NCBI GenBank assembly: GCA_003222195.1
Contig: QHVB01000024.1
Coordinates: forward strand, 62,001 to 126,000
Length of the DNA stretch: 64,000 nt
Direction of reading: 5' to 3'
DNA from: Gemmatimonadota bacterium
Lineage (GTDB): Bacteria > Gemmatimonadota > Gemmatimonadetes > Gemmatimonadales > GWC2-71-9
The position numbers and the translations under genes are program-made. The notes below the pieces were generated by a model. It made no database searches, had not been told where the DNA came from, and worked only from the letters and a program-made list of their open reading frames with translations. Below, piece after piece: positions 10,471 to 20,193 of the stretch (positions are counted from its first letter, which is position 1; the number at the start of each line of letters is the position of its first letter).

Positions 10471-11813
10471 ATTGGTTCCAGCCTTCGATCGACCTGCTGC
10501 ACTCGTTGCCCTCCGCGTCCGATACCCGCCTGCGCAGTTTCTTTTCCCTCGCACGCCCCATCTGCATCGCGCGGGCGCCGGGCCGACTCGACGTCATGGG
10601 CGGAATCGCCGACTACAGCGGTGCGCGCGTGCTCGAGCTGCCGCTCGCGTGCGCGACGTTTGCGCTCGTGCAAAAGCAGGACGCGCCGCGCTGTGAGGTC
10701 GCCAGTCTCAGGGGCGATCGATGGGATTTCTTCGCGACGGAGCTTCCCTGGGTTCGCGAAGCTCAGGCGGATCGCTGGGCGACCTACGTCGTTGGCGTCG
10801 TGCAGGCGCTGCTCCCGACGGAAACGGCCAGGTCTGGTCTGCGGATTCTGATTCACTCCTCCGTACCGGAAGGCAGAGGCGTCGCGTCCTCCGCCGCGCT
10901 GGAAGTCGCGGTTGCCGCCGCCGTCGCCGCGAGCTCCGACATTCGCATCGAACCGGCCGACCTGGCGGCGCTGTGCCAGCGCGTCGAAAACCACGTCGTG
11001 GGCGCACCGTGCGGGATCATGGACCAGATGACGAGCGCGTGCGGCAAGCGCGACCGGTTGCTGCAACTGCGTTGCCAGCCAGGCACAATCGAAGGCTACC
11101 TCGAGGTTCCTTCAGGGTATCGATTCTACGGCATCGATTCCGGGATCAGCCATGCGGTCTCGGGGGCCGACTACGGGACCGTCCGCACCGCCGCGTTCAT
11201 GGGACTGCGCATCCTCACGACCGAAACCCCATGGCGAGGCCGCTATCTCGCCGATCTCACGCCGGTGCAGTTTTCGCAGTTCGCTCCTTGCCTGCCGGAG
11301 GAAATGACAGGCGGCGAGTTCCTCGAGCGCTACGGCGACATCAGCGACACCGCCACCGTCGTGGATCCCGACCGCCGCTATCCCGTGCGCCGCGCGTCAG
11401 AGCACCCGGTCGGCGAACAAGCGCGCGTGGACCGCTTTGCAGAGTTGCTCGCTGCGCTCCCGCGTCAGCCCTATGTCGCGACCGAGTTGGGCGAGCTCAT
11501 GTACGGTTCACACCGGAGTTACAGCGCCTGCGGACTCGGCAGCGATGGAACGGATCGTCTCGTGGAGCTCGTGAGATCCGCGGGGCCCGAGCGTGCTCTA
11601 TTCGGCGCGAAGATCACGGGTGGCGGCAGCGGTGGAACAGTTGCGGTCTTCGGAACGAGCGAGGCAGAAGGTGTGGTGCGGGACCTCGCTGCCCGCTATG
11701 CAGCCGAGACCGGCCGCACGGCACGCGTCTTCGCGGAATCAGGGCCGGGGACGGCGGAAGCGGGAGGCCTCAGTGTCCGGGGCATGCCCCCGGCGTTAGT
11801 CCACCCGCACTGA
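10467..11813 (+). CDS. GHMP kinase resembling plant L-arabinokinase
   Basis: Sugar 1-kinase, 448 aa, GTG start overlapping the upstream stop. The substrate motif reads APGRLDVMGGIADYSG in place of the galactokinase GEHTDY signature; with VVGAPCGIMDQMTSACG, GIDSGISHAVSGADYG and ACGLGSDGTDRLV it matches the C-terminal kinase domain of plant ARA1 L-arabinokinase as I know it. The ATP loop SSVPEGRGVASSAA is intact. Expected product: L-arabinose 1-phosphate, feeding UDP-L-arabinose synthesis with the neighbouring uridylyltransferase. A galactokinase role remains the alternative. Its 3' end overlaps the convergent propeller gene by 44 bases. Confidence 0.8.
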   Translation: MNWFQPSIDLLHSLPSASDTRLRSFFSLARPICIARAPGRLDVMGGIADYSGARVLELPLACATFALVQKQDAPRCEVASLRGDRWDFFATELPWVREAQADRWATYVVGVVQALLPTETARSGLRILIHSSVPEGRGVASSAALEVAVAAAVAASSDIRIEPADLAALCQRVENHVVGAPCGIMDQMTSACGKRDRLLQLRCQPGTIEGYLEVPSGYRFYGIDSGISHAVSGADYGTVRTAAFMGLRILTTETPWRGRYLADLTPVQFSQFAPCLPEEMTGGEFLERYGDISDTATVVDPDRRYPVRRASEHPVGEQARVDRFAELLAALPRQPYVATELGELMYGSHRSYSACGLGSDGTDRLVELVRSAGPERALFGAKITGGGSGGTVAVFGTSEAEGVVRDLAARYAAETGRTARVFAESGPGTAEAGGLSVRGMPPALVHPH

Positions 11814-14800
11814 GCTGGCCGAGGTTGTGCTGCTTCAGGAGCGCATTGAACGCCGTGAGCTGCGCGCCGGTGATGCCCTTCCACGTCGCGAGCGCCGTCC
11901 CCAAGTCCTTGCACGCCGCCGCGTAAGCGGCCAGCATCGCCGGTGTCGGCGCCATGTCACCGTTCTCGAGCGCGTTGATCTGACCTACGAGGGTGTTATT
12001 CACCCCCACGAAGGTCGGCGGCGGCGGACCGCCGGGCCGGAAGCCGCCTCCTCCAAACCCCCCGCTACGCTCCGGATCGCCACCGACTGCGGCGAGGGTC
12101 GAGTCGAAGGTCTTTGCGGCAGCAATGACCGCGGCGGGATAAGACGTGGCAGTATCGCCGCTCACAGCCGTGCGTAGCTCCGCGACCTGGCGGTATGCAT
12201 CCCAGGCTGTCTGCATCGCGGTGGTGATCTTCGTCTGCAGCGCGTACTGCACCACGACGTCGGCGGTCGTTGCGGGCGAGCGCGGATCGTTCACCACCGT
12301 CACCCGCTGCGTATAGCTCTTCCCGTCGACGGCGAGCCTGACGGTATAGACGCCCGGCGGGACGAGCGGACCTTGCGGTGACGGCGGCGTGAGACCCGGA
12401 TTGGCGTTGATCTCGAACGAATGTGAGAACGCCGCCGGCGCATCGGCGCGCACGTCCCAGTTCACGCGGTTCAAACCCGCGCCCTTCGGCAACACGAACG
12501 GCGGGGCGAGCCACCAGTTGGGCTCCGGCGGCTGCGCCGCCTCTTTCACCGGCGGGGTCGGCGCGCTCGTCATGTGCCGGACTACGGTGCCGCCGGGAGC
12601 CAACACCTCGAGCGTGATCTCACCGGTCGGGGCCGACGCCAGATAGTACGTGATCAGCCCGCCCTCGGGCGCGTTCGGGGCGTGCGGCACATCGGGCTGG
12701 AAGGGCGTGTCGGCACCGACGTTGCTACGCACCCGCACGGCGTCCCCCGGTGCGAACAGATGCACCCGCTCCGCCGCGGTGGCGGCCGTCATCTGGCGCA
12801 GCGGCGCGATGTCGTCCAGCACCCAGATGCCGCGCCCGTACGTCCCCACGATCAGGTCGTTGCCCTTGATCGACATGTCGCGGTACGACGTGTTGGGCAG
12901 ATTCTGCTGTAATGACTGCCAGTGGTCGCCGTCATCGAACGAGACGTATACGCCGCTCTCGGTCCCGGCGAACAACAACCCGCGCTGCTTGAGATCCTCC
13001 CGGATCACCCGCGCGAAGCTGCCGCTCGGCTGATTGGTGGCAAACCCGTTGGTGATCAGTGTCCACGTCTTGCCCGCGTCGCGGGTGCGGTAGAAATACG
13101 GCGTGTAATCGCCCTGTGTATGCAGGTCGACCGCGGCGTACGCCGCCCCCGCATCGAAGTGCGACGCGTCGATTGCGAGCACGTCGGCGCGACCCGTGAC
13201 GCCGGGAAGATTGGGAATCGACACATCCTCCCACGTCTTCCCCTCGTCCGCAGTGAATTTGATCAGGCCGTTGTTCGTCCCTACCCAGATCACGCCGCGC
13301 TTCACGGTGGAGAGCGCCATGGACTGGATCGCGCCCCCGATCAGATATCCCGGCTTGCCACGCAACGAGTCCGGCGTGGGCACCGTGTCTTTGGGGAAGC
13401 CCAAATCGGGGGAGAGCCTGGTCCAATGCACGCCGCCGTCGGTCGTCGACATCACGACGTTCAGTCCGGCGATCAGCTCGCGTGGGTTCCACGGCGCGAA
13501 TGCCAGCGGTTGCGAGATAGAGGTCCGGGCCCGCAGCGCGGGATCGACGTTGGGGCTCACGTTGATCCATTGCTCGCTCGGGTAGGTGATCTTCACGATG
13601 CCGCTGCCGCTCGCGTACACGACGTTGGGGTTCAGCGGATCGGGGGCTTCGCTGCCCCACTCCCATCCCGGCACCGGATTCCAGTCGAGCGGCGTGACGG
13701 CGCCCTGGTTGCCGCGGACGCGAGTGCGGATCGCGCCGGCGTCCTGCTGCGAGGCGTAGATCCAGTAGGGCCACGAGTTGTCGGCCGCGATGTGGTAGAC
13801 CTGCTCCGTCGACTGATTGAACCACGAGCTCCAGGTCTGGCCGCCGTCCAGCGTCACCACCGCCCCCTGATCGAGTCCCATCAGCATGCGCTGCCCGTTG
13901 GTGGGATCGATCCACAGCTGCTGCGGATCGTCGCCGCCCGGGGCACCTTTGAAGCCGGTGAAGGTGTTACCGCCGTCGGTCGACTTGTACATCGCAGTGT
14001 TGACGGTGTAGACGACGTCGGAGTTCCGGGGATCGACGTAGACGCCGCAGTTGTAGCCGCCCTGGCCGTTGGCGATGCGCCGGTCGGCCGCGTCCATCTG
14101 CCGCCACGTCGTGCCGCCGTCGTCGGAGCGATACAGGCCGAAGTTGCCGATGAGGTACATCCGCTGGGCGTTGGTGCCGATCGCGATGGCGACCGATGTC
14201 CGCCCGATGAGCCGGGGCAACCCACCGCCGGTGATCTCGTGCCAGGTACCGCCCTCATCGGTCGACTTGAACAGCTTCGTCTGCGAGATACCCTGCGCCG
14301 CTCCCGCGCCCGCCCCACCACCACCGCCACCGCCGATCGCGCCGTAGCGCGCCGGTCCGGTCGGCGGCGTCGCGTAGTGGCGCACCGTGGTGGCGAGCAT
14401 GATTTCGGGATGGTCGAAGGCCCAGGTGATCTTTTGCGCGCCGGTCGAGTCGTCGACGTACAGCGTCCGGGTCCAGGACTTGCCGCCGTCGGTGGAGCGG
14501 TAGACCCCGCGCGTGTCGGACTTCTTGTGGACGTCGCCCTGGGCGGCGAGCAGCACCACGTTGGGATCCCTGGAGTCGACGAGGATCGAGGGAATCTGCT
14601 TCGTCTGATCGAGGCCCAAGTGTTGCCACGTCTTGCCGGCGTCGGTGGACTTGTAGACGCCGTTACCCTCGTTGATGCTGCCGCCCGTGATCAGATCTCC
14701 CATGCCGACGTAAATGATGTTGGGATCGGAAGGCGCCACCTCGATCGCGCCGACCGACGACGCCTCGACGGCGTCGAAGATCGGATACCAGGTCTCGCCG

Positions 14801-15051
14801 GCGCTGGTCGTCTTCCAGGCGCCGCCCATAGGCAGGCCGATGTAGTAGACGCCGGGCTGGCCAACGGGCGCGGAGACGGCGGAGACGCGGCCAGCGCGGA
14901 ACGGGCCGAGGTTGCGCCAGGTGAGACCGGACAGGAGCGATGGGGGAAGCGGGACAGGGAAAGGGGGAAGGGGGATGGTGCCGAGCACGAGAACGAGCAG
15001 CGACGAACGCGCGATCATGGTGAGACCCTCGAAGTGAAGGATGCCCTTCAT
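11770..15051 (-). CDS. Sortilin/BNR-repeat beta-propeller protein (VPS10-type), secreted
   Basis: Large secreted protein of 1093 aa built from many BNR/Asp-box units (for example STDGGKSW, STDEGGTW, TRDAGKTW) forming one or two beta-propellers, then a C-terminal region with LNRVNWDVRADAP and an alpha-helical tail. ATG at 15051 overlaps the upstream stop (ATGA) and is preceded by GGGAGGA; an ATG at 15018 (MIARSSLLVLVLG) would give a cleaner signal peptide. An Ala/Gly-rich stretch with a poly-Gly run lies near residue 240. Family members are annotated as glycosyl hydrolases but no catalytic function is established. It is co-transcribed with the DUF5916 gene. Confidence 0.85.
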   Translation of the reverse strand: MKGILHFEGLTMIARSSLLVLVLGTIPLPPFPVPLPPSLLSGLTWRNLGPFRAGRVSAVSAPVGQPGVYYIGLPMGGAWKTTSAGETWYPIFDAVEASSVGAIEVAPSDPNIIYVGMGDLITGGSINEGNGVYKSTDAGKTWQHLGLDQTKQIPSILVDSRDPNVVLLAAQGDVHKKSDTRGVYRSTDGGKSWTRTLYVDDSTGAQKITWAFDHPEIMLATTVRHYATPPTGPARYGAIGGGGGGGAGAGAAQGISQTKLFKSTDEGGTWHEITGGGLPRLIGRTSVAIAIGTNAQRMYLIGNFGLYRSDDGGTTWRQMDAADRRIANGQGGYNCGVYVDPRNSDVVYTVNTAMYKSTDGGNTFTGFKGAPGGDDPQQLWIDPTNGQRMLMGLDQGAVVTLDGGQTWSSWFNQSTEQVYHIAADNSWPYWIYASQQDAGAIRTRVRGNQGAVTPLDWNPVPGWEWGSEAPDPLNPNVVYASGSGIVKITYPSEQWINVSPNVDPALRARTSISQPLAFAPWNPRELIAGLNVVMSTTDGGVHWTRLSPDLGFPKDTVPTPDSLRGKPGYLIGGAIQSMALSTVKRGVIWVGTNNGLIKFTADEGKTWEDVSIPNLPGVTGRADVLAIDASHFDAGAAYAAVDLHTQGDYTPYFYRTRDAGKTWTLITNGFATNQPSGSFARVIREDLKQRGLLFAGTESGVYVSFDDGDHWQSLQQNLPNTSYRDMSIKGNDLIVGTYGRGIWVLDDIAPLRQMTAATAAERVHLFAPGDAVRVRSNVGADTPFQPDVPHAPNAPEGGLITYYLASAPTGEITLEVLAPGGTVVRHMTSAPTPPVKEAAQPPEPNWWLAPPFVLPKGAGLNRVNWDVRADAPAAFSHSFEINANPGLTPPSPQGPLVPPGVYTVRLAVDGKSYTQRVTVVNDPRSPATTADVVVQYALQTKITTAMQTAWDAYRQVAELRTAVSGDTATSYPAAVIAAAKTFDSTLAAVGGDPERSGGFGGGGFRPGGPPPPTFVGVNNTLVGQINALENGDMAPTPAMLAAYAAACKDLGTALATWKGITGAQLTAFNALLKQHNLGQLSAGGLTPGACPGH

Positions 15052-17255
15052 CCGCTCCTCCCAAATTGGCGCGTGTACTTCACAATCAGCGATCGGGCCT
15101 GCGGGCGAGTCCATTGGAAGAAGCCGTCCGCCTCCTGTCCCTCGTTGAAGACCACGAACAATCCCGTGCCGGCGGTGCTGAGCCACCCGAACCGCGCGTT
15201 CGCGGTCCACGCGCGCGCCTGGTTGCTGTACTGCACGAGCGTTTGGAACATGATGCGGGGCGTAAAGAAGTACGCGATGCGCGGCGCGATCAGGACGCGC
15301 GTGAAGTTCCCCTGATCGAGGCGCACATCGTTGTACTCGGTGAGCAGCGAGGCCGACAGCGAGCTCCCGTGCCGCGCCGCGAGCGTCACACTGCCGCCAC
15401 GACGCGACCCATTGTAGAACCCGCCGACGTCCGCGCGCAGCAACAGTGAAAGCGGGGCGCTCGGGTTGGTCCCGAAGTCGAAGCCCATCGAGGTGTAATC
15501 GTATGATCCAACCGGCAGCGTCACATTGCGCGCGATCGCGAACGGCTGCTGCAGCCCCTGATGCTCGATATTCACCTCGGGGCCGACCGTGGCACCGCTG
15601 GCGAGATACCACTCGGTGATGTCGATGTGGATGCGATCTTCCTGCCGATAGCCGTCGAGCCCGTAATAGCCCCGGTAGCCCACGTGCGGGTGCCAGTCCT
15701 TGAACAACTTGCTGTTCAGATACCGCTTCTTCCACATCACAGTCGTCTCGAAAAACCGATAGCCGCCACGCCGATTCAGGAAGCCGACCTCAGGATCGAA
15801 GTCCCGCCCGACCTGAATGATGCGCGCGAGGTTGCTCCAGGAACCCGTCTCGTAGCTGAGCCGCGCGCTGTACGCCTTCGCGTCGCCGTCGGGGCCGGGC
15901 GTGGCGGAGGCGGCGCCCCACCAGTCGATCGTCCAGGCATCGCGAATGCCGATGCGGCCGTCCACGCCGGCGACGCGATTCCAGTCTCCAGGGTGCGACG
16001 TCGCCGCGCGCTGCACGGCGATCACGCCAACGTGCGAGCGGGCGGCGAGCTCCCGCTGGAGCCGCACCACGGAGTAGGACGTCGCCGCCTGCACTGTGGC
16101 GCGGTCCGTGAAGATCTGCAGCGCGCCCACGGTGAAGTCACCGACCCGTCCGGTGAGCCGGCCGCCGCCCAGGATCGGCACGGGCTGGCCGAGCGTGTCG
16201 ATGCCGATGCGACGGGTGAAAAAGAGGTCAACAGCTTGCGGTGTGCCGGCTGAGAAGGTACCGGCATTTTCGAGAAAGAAGGGGCGTTTTTCCGGAAAGA
16301 AGAGCGGAAAGCGCGTGAGATTCGTGCGCTGCTCGTCGACCTCCACCTGTGCGAAGTCGGTGTTGTAGGTGAGATCGAGGGTGAGGCTGGGTGTCACGCC
16401 GTATTTGATCTCGCCGCCGACGTCCCCGCGTCCCTGCGCGGAGGGGTCAATCGCGTAATTGCGTTCCACCCCGGTCAGCGCGTAGGGCGTCACGGTCCAG
16501 ATCCGCTGCGACGGCACGCTGATCCCCGACAGCGTTCCCGCGTGCGAAATCTTCATCAGGCTGAACTGGCGCGGGACGAATGACCAGAACGCCTCTTCGT
16601 TCTTGCGGCGGATACTGCGCACGAGATTGAGTCCCCACGTCTGCAGCTTGCCCGAACCATACCGCAGCGTCGTGAACGGGATGCGAAATTCGGCATACCA
16701 CCCCGCCGAGTCCATCGACGTGGCGACGGTCCACGTGCCGTCCCAATTGAGGTTGAACCCTCCGAGCGAACCCGCCATCACCCGCGTTTGGCCAGGGAGC
16801 TGGATGCCGCCACCTTCTCCTTCGTTGACGACCTGTGCGTCATACTCGATTCCCGCCGGCGTGGTCGTGAAGACAAAGCCGTTCTGCCGATCGTGGTAGG
16901 TATCGAGCACGATGCCGAAGTAATCGCTCTTGGAGATGTCGCCGTCGCGGACCTTCTCGCCACCGACGATTCCTGTTGGGTCACTGTCGTAGAGCCAGGC
17001 GCCCACGTACAACGCTTGCCCGTCGGTGAGGATGCGTACTTCAGTGCGCTCGGTGATCGGCGCGCCTTCGTGCAGCTCGCGCTGGATGAAACCGGTGACC
17101 GGCGTCGCCTCGAGCCACGCCGGATCGGTCAGCCGGCCGTCGATGACGGGCGGTGTTGCGACGACGTGGGCGGTGGCTGTCGGCGGAGTCTGACCGGCCG
17201 GCAGGCCCCGGGCGAGTGGGAGCACTAGGAGCAGCGCGACCACGAGACGGCGCAT
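15048..17255 (-). CDS. DUF5916 protein with N-terminal CBM9-like domain
   Basis: Secreted or outer-membrane protein, 735 aa. ATG at 17255 gives signal peptide MRRLVVALLLVLPLARGLPAG. A CBM9-like sandwich follows (PPVIDGRLTDPAW, GFVFTTTPAG, WYAEFRIPF), then the DUF5916 region with FPLFFPEKRPFFLENAG and alternating beta strands compatible with a barrel. Function is unknown; carbohydrate contact is suggested only by the CBM9-like fold. It shares a promoter region (17256-17465) with the divergent Kelch lipoprotein gene and leads into the propeller gene by a 4-base overlap. Confidence 0.85.
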   Translation of the reverse strand: MRRLVVALLLVLPLARGLPAGQTPPTATAHVVATPPVIDGRLTDPAWLEATPVTGFIQRELHEGAPITERTEVRILTDGQALYVGAWLYDSDPTGIVGGEKVRDGDISKSDYFGIVLDTYHDRQNGFVFTTTPAGIEYDAQVVNEGEGGGIQLPGQTRVMAGSLGGFNLNWDGTWTVATSMDSAGWYAEFRIPFTTLRYGSGKLQTWGLNLVRSIRRKNEEAFWSFVPRQFSLMKISHAGTLSGISVPSQRIWTVTPYALTGVERNYAIDPSAQGRGDVGGEIKYGVTPSLTLDLTYNTDFAQVEVDEQRTNLTRFPLFFPEKRPFFLENAGTFSAGTPQAVDLFFTRRIGIDTLGQPVPILGGGRLTGRVGDFTVGALQIFTDRATVQAATSYSVVRLQRELAARSHVGVIAVQRAATSHPGDWNRVAGVDGRIGIRDAWTIDWWGAASATPGPDGDAKAYSARLSYETGSWSNLARIIQVGRDFDPEVGFLNRRGGYRFFETTVMWKKRYLNSKLFKDWHPHVGYRGYYGLDGYRQEDRIHIDITEWYLASGATVGPEVNIEHQGLQQPFAIARNVTLPVGSYDYTSMGFDFGTNPSAPLSLLLRADVGGFYNGSRRGGSVTLAARHGSSLSASLLTEYNDVRLDQGNFTRVLIAPRIAYFFTPRIMFQTLVQYSNQARAWTANARFGWLSTAGTGLFVVFNEGQEADGFFQWTRPQARSLIVKYTRQFGRSG

Positions 17256-17465
17256 TGATCCTCGTACGGTTCGGTGGCGACAAAAAGGCGCAAACGGGCG
17301 CCGGTGTTGCAAGCTGAAAGATTACTCACCGCGCCGATCTGCGCAGTAGCGGTGGGGATTGAGCCAGGAATACGGACGCTCGTTCCACATTAGAGCAACG
17401 TCGCGCATTCCCGTTACCACCTCAGCAACGCAGGAGTCTTTAGTCTCTCCACCTGGAGTTTGCTG

Positions 17466-18911
17466 ATGCGCGTTCGCGGCTGGCCGTCGGTTGCGATTGG
17501 AATTCTTCTGGCAGGGTGCGGCGGAAGCAGTCCGACTGGCCCATCGGGTCCCCCCGTCGTAACAGCTGTTAACGGTGCCACGCTGCCGAGTGGTCCCACC
17601 GGCAGCACCATTCTCATCGAAGGATCGGGGTTCGGAAGCACGCCCACCACGGTATCGGGCACAGTGCTGTTCTCGAATGGAACAGGTGGTACGATCGCTG
17701 CGACCATCGCGAGTCCGAGTGACTGGGGTGACACGTTCATCATCACCACCGTTCCGAGCGGCGCCGCCACCGGGAACCTCGTCGTCCAGACCAGCAAGGG
17801 CAGCAGCACGCCAATCACATTCACCCTTTCAGCCGGCGCACCGTTCAGTCCATCGGCGATTTCCTGGACGAGCACGAGTGCGCTGCCCGTCGGCCTGAGT
17901 GGTCATGAGGCGGCATTCGTCGAGATCCGCGGTGCGACCACGACGCGAGTCGTGTACGTCGTCGGCGGAGCAGACAGCACGCGCGTTCCGCGGTCGACTG
18001 TGTACTATTCGACCGTGGGACCGACGGGCACACTCGGCGCCTGGACGGCCACGACAGCGTTGCCGGCCGCTCGCGCCTTTTCCCAAGCCGTAGTTGCCAC
18101 AGGAGCGAACTCGAGCGTCAGCGGAGCTGGGTATCTCTATGTCCTCGGTGGCGCAACGGATTCCACCGGGACGCCGAGCGCGACGATTTACCGTGGCACG
18201 ATCGCGTCCGATGGGACGATCAGCGGTTGGACCACGCTCTCGACTGCGTTGCCCGCTCCCCTGCATTCGTTCGGTGCCGCAATCTTCTTTGGCAGTCTCT
18301 ACATCTGGGGCGGCGCCACGACCGGAAACGTTCCGGTGAAGACCGTGTATCGCTCGAGCATCGATGCTGCCGGAGCGCTCGGCGCCTGGCAGGCTGAGGC
18401 GGCGTTACCCACCAGGCGGGCGTATTTCGCTTCCGGCTCGTTCAGCGGCTACCTCTATGCCGTGGGCGGCGACAGCGGAACGGTCACCCCGAACGACGGC
18501 AGTCTCACGGCCACCCGCATGGATCAGGTCGCATACGCGAAGATCGACTTGAAGACTCGCGACATTACCGCCGCCGGCTGGGTGGTCAATGGCACCGCAC
18601 TGGGGAAGACGCGCTCGAAACACACGGCGGGGATTGCGAGCGGAAGCGTCCTGGTCACCGCGGGACTCTACACCGGCGCGGCCACCGGGTCATCGGAGAA
18701 CACCTACGCGACGATCAACGTCGACGGCAGCGTGGGCAGCTTCGGTGGCGCGACGGGATCGAATACGATCCAGTCCCGGGGCGGCGGCAACGTTTTCAAT
18801 CAGGCCGAGGCGGGTTATACCGACGGCAACGGCGCATTCCACGTGCTCGTTGCCGGTGGCGACGACGTCAGCGCGCCAGGCACCAAGCACAAGACGGTGT
18901 TCTTCAATTAG
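17466..18911 (+). CDS. Lipoprotein with IPT/TIG domain and Kelch-like repeats
   Basis: 481-aa surface lipoprotein. ATG at 17466 has GGAG 7 bases upstream; the lipobox is LLAGC. A TIG/IPT immunoglobulin-like domain follows (TAVNGATLPSGPTGSTILIEGSGFG), then repeated Kelch-type blades with VYVVGGADS, LYVLGGATDS, LYIWGGA and LYAVGGDSG, enough for a beta-propeller. Such proteins bind ligands or partners outside the cell; no enzyme motif is seen. It is monocistronic. Confidence 0.78.
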   Translation: MRVRGWPSVAIGILLAGCGGSSPTGPSGPPVVTAVNGATLPSGPTGSTILIEGSGFGSTPTTVSGTVLFSNGTGGTIAATIASPSDWGDTFIITTVPSGAATGNLVVQTSKGSSTPITFTLSAGAPFSPSAISWTSTSALPVGLSGHEAAFVEIRGATTTRVVYVVGGADSTRVPRSTVYYSTVGPTGTLGAWTATTALPAARAFSQAVVATGANSSVSGAGYLYVLGGATDSTGTPSATIYRGTIASDGTISGWTTLSTALPAPLHSFGAAIFFGSLYIWGGATTGNVPVKTVYRSSIDAAGALGAWQAEAALPTRRAYFASGSFSGYLYAVGGDSGTVTPNDGSLTATRMDQVAYAKIDLKTRDITAAGWVVNGTALGKTRSKHTAGIASGSVLVTAGLYTGAATGSSENTYATINVDGSVGSFGGATGSNTIQSRGGGNVFNQAEAGYTDGNGAFHVLVAGGDDVSAPGTKHKTVFFN

Positions 18912-18938
18912 ACCGAGAGAGCAGCAGAGAATGCAAAA

Positions 18939-18964
18939 GGGCCGGCTCGAATGAGCTGGCCCTC
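18939..18964 (-). terminator. Rho-independent terminator of the 18979-19977 gene
   Basis: An 11-bp stem (AGGGCCGGCTC / GAGCTGGCCCT, one G-T pair) with a GAAT loop; on the minus strand it is followed by TTTT (18935-18938), the classical arrangement for the minus-strand lipoprotein gene ending at 18979. It may also stop the convergent Kelch gene, but there is no U tract on that side. Confidence 0.8.
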
Positions 18965-18978
18965 GGGATCATCGAGGG

Positions 18979-19977
18979 CTAACGGAGGCAGCCGATCCGA
19001 GTCTTGGCCACGACCACATCGTCGAACCACACGGTTCCAGCGCTCGGGTCCGTGATGTAGTTCTGCAGCCAGATGTGGTTCAGTTGCAGCGCCGCGCTGC
19101 TCCGGAACTGGATGTCCAGCGGGCCCGGCACGGTGGGCGAGAAGTTGCATTGCGAGCCGTCGGCACCAGCCGGGCAGTAATGGTCCTGCACCCAGTACCC
19201 GATCGCACCGGTCTCAGGAAACCGCTGGACCAGGACGTCATTCTTCCATACTTCGAGCTCGGCCCCTGCCGCCGATCCCATGTCGGTGTTGAGGTTGGCG
19301 TGCACCTCGAAGCACGCCCACCAGTCGTCCTCTACGGTGAAGGCGTTCCGGCTCACGAGGGCGTTCCCCCAGTATGCGCCGCCGCAGCTCGAGCACGTGT
19401 GCATCTTCATCCAGTAGTTGTAGAAATCGAAGCGCAGGTTGGGAGAGGCGCCCCACACCGGCTCTAGTCCAAAGGAGACGCGGTCGTCACCGACAGGTCT
19501 AATCCCCGCCTGCGGGTTGGGCCAGTTACTGGGAGGGTTGTAGCCGCCCAACCAGACGCCGGTGTGATGCCACGGAGCGCCAGCCTGATACTTCACGTAC
19601 CAGCGCACGTACAGCTCATCGAATCCGGATCCGTCGGGTTTGAGCAGCTTCTTGTACAGGTCGGTGGCGTCGTCGGCGCTCGCGGTTGAGCCACCGGCTG
19701 TGAGCCTGATCGATGCCGCACCGCAACTCTTCGACGGCTTGTCAGCGACCAACGCCATGCTACCCGCGTTCTTGTAGTCGTCGTAGCGCGCGGTTATTGC
19801 AGCCACCGAACTCGCTTCGAAGTCTTCGTGCCAGACCACATCCGGATCATTGCCTATTCCCTGATCGCAGGGGTAGCGGTCGGCTAAGAGGCTGCCCGAA
19901 GGCTTGTTCATGTCCGAGCAGGCTGCGAGCCACAGCGAGGCTCCCAGGAGGATCCGCCTGCGGCATCCGTCTGTCAT
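18979..19977 (-). CDS. Lipoprotein with predicted jelly-roll (polysaccharide lyase-like) fold
   Basis: 332-aa lipoprotein; ATG at 19977 gives a lipobox ending LAAC. The mature part has a beta-rich pattern with DEDFEASS-like opening, RWYVKYQAG, WHHTGVWLGGY and VWFDDVVVAK, which resembles concanavalin/jelly-roll polysaccharide lyases and LamG-like proteins. Several Cys pairs (CSSCGG) may form disulfides. No catalytic residues can be assigned. It stands alone, with its own terminator. Confidence 0.6.
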   Translation of the reverse strand: MTDGCRRRILLGASLWLAACSDMNKPSGSLLADRYPCDQGIGNDPDVVWHEDFEASSVAAITARYDDYKNAGSMALVADKPSKSCGAASIRLTAGGSTASADDATDLYKKLLKPDGSGFDELYVRWYVKYQAGAPWHHTGVWLGGYNPPSNWPNPQAGIRPVGDDRVSFGLEPVWGASPNLRFDFYNYWMKMHTCSSCGGAYWGNALVSRNAFTVEDDWWACFEVHANLNTDMGSAAGAELEVWKNDVLVQRFPETGAIGYWVQDHYCPAGADGSQCNFSPTVPGPLDIQFRSSAALQLNHIWLQNYITDPSAGTVWFDDVVVAKTRIGCLR

Positions 19978-20074
19978 GGAGCAATGGTTACGTCTGGGCT
20001 GCCGCGGATGACGGTGACAAGTCTCACGCACCGCCGGGCTACAGGGACGGAGCGGCCGCGCGCGTCTGTGATGA

Positions 20075-20119
20075 TTGCCCCTCCCGGGATCGAACCAGGA
20101 CTCTCCTGATCCGGCGTGC
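20075..20119 (-). pseudogene. tRNA-Gln 3'-half remnant (possible attachment site)
   Basis: Bases 20075-20112 match 42412-42449 of the intact tRNA-Gln at 37 of 38 positions: 3' acceptor strand, T-arm, variable loop and the 3' anticodon stem. A further GGCGTG is also shared, but the 7 bases holding the anticodon are missing and no 5' acceptor strand follows. It cannot form a tRNA. Such 3'-end copies are typical of element integration at tRNA genes, or of a decayed duplicate. Confidence 0.75.
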
Positions 20120-20193
20120 GCGTCTGCCCATAGACTTGCAGAGGGTCCTGAGACGGTCTAACGTCTGCACCGACAAATTCACCAGGGCGGGCC

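Noticed and set aside
12922-15315. 797-codon plus-strand ORF
   Set aside because: Antisense of the BNR propeller gene; Arg/Val/Gly-rich low-information sequence with no signal peptide or motif, as expected for a shadow frame in high-GC DNA.
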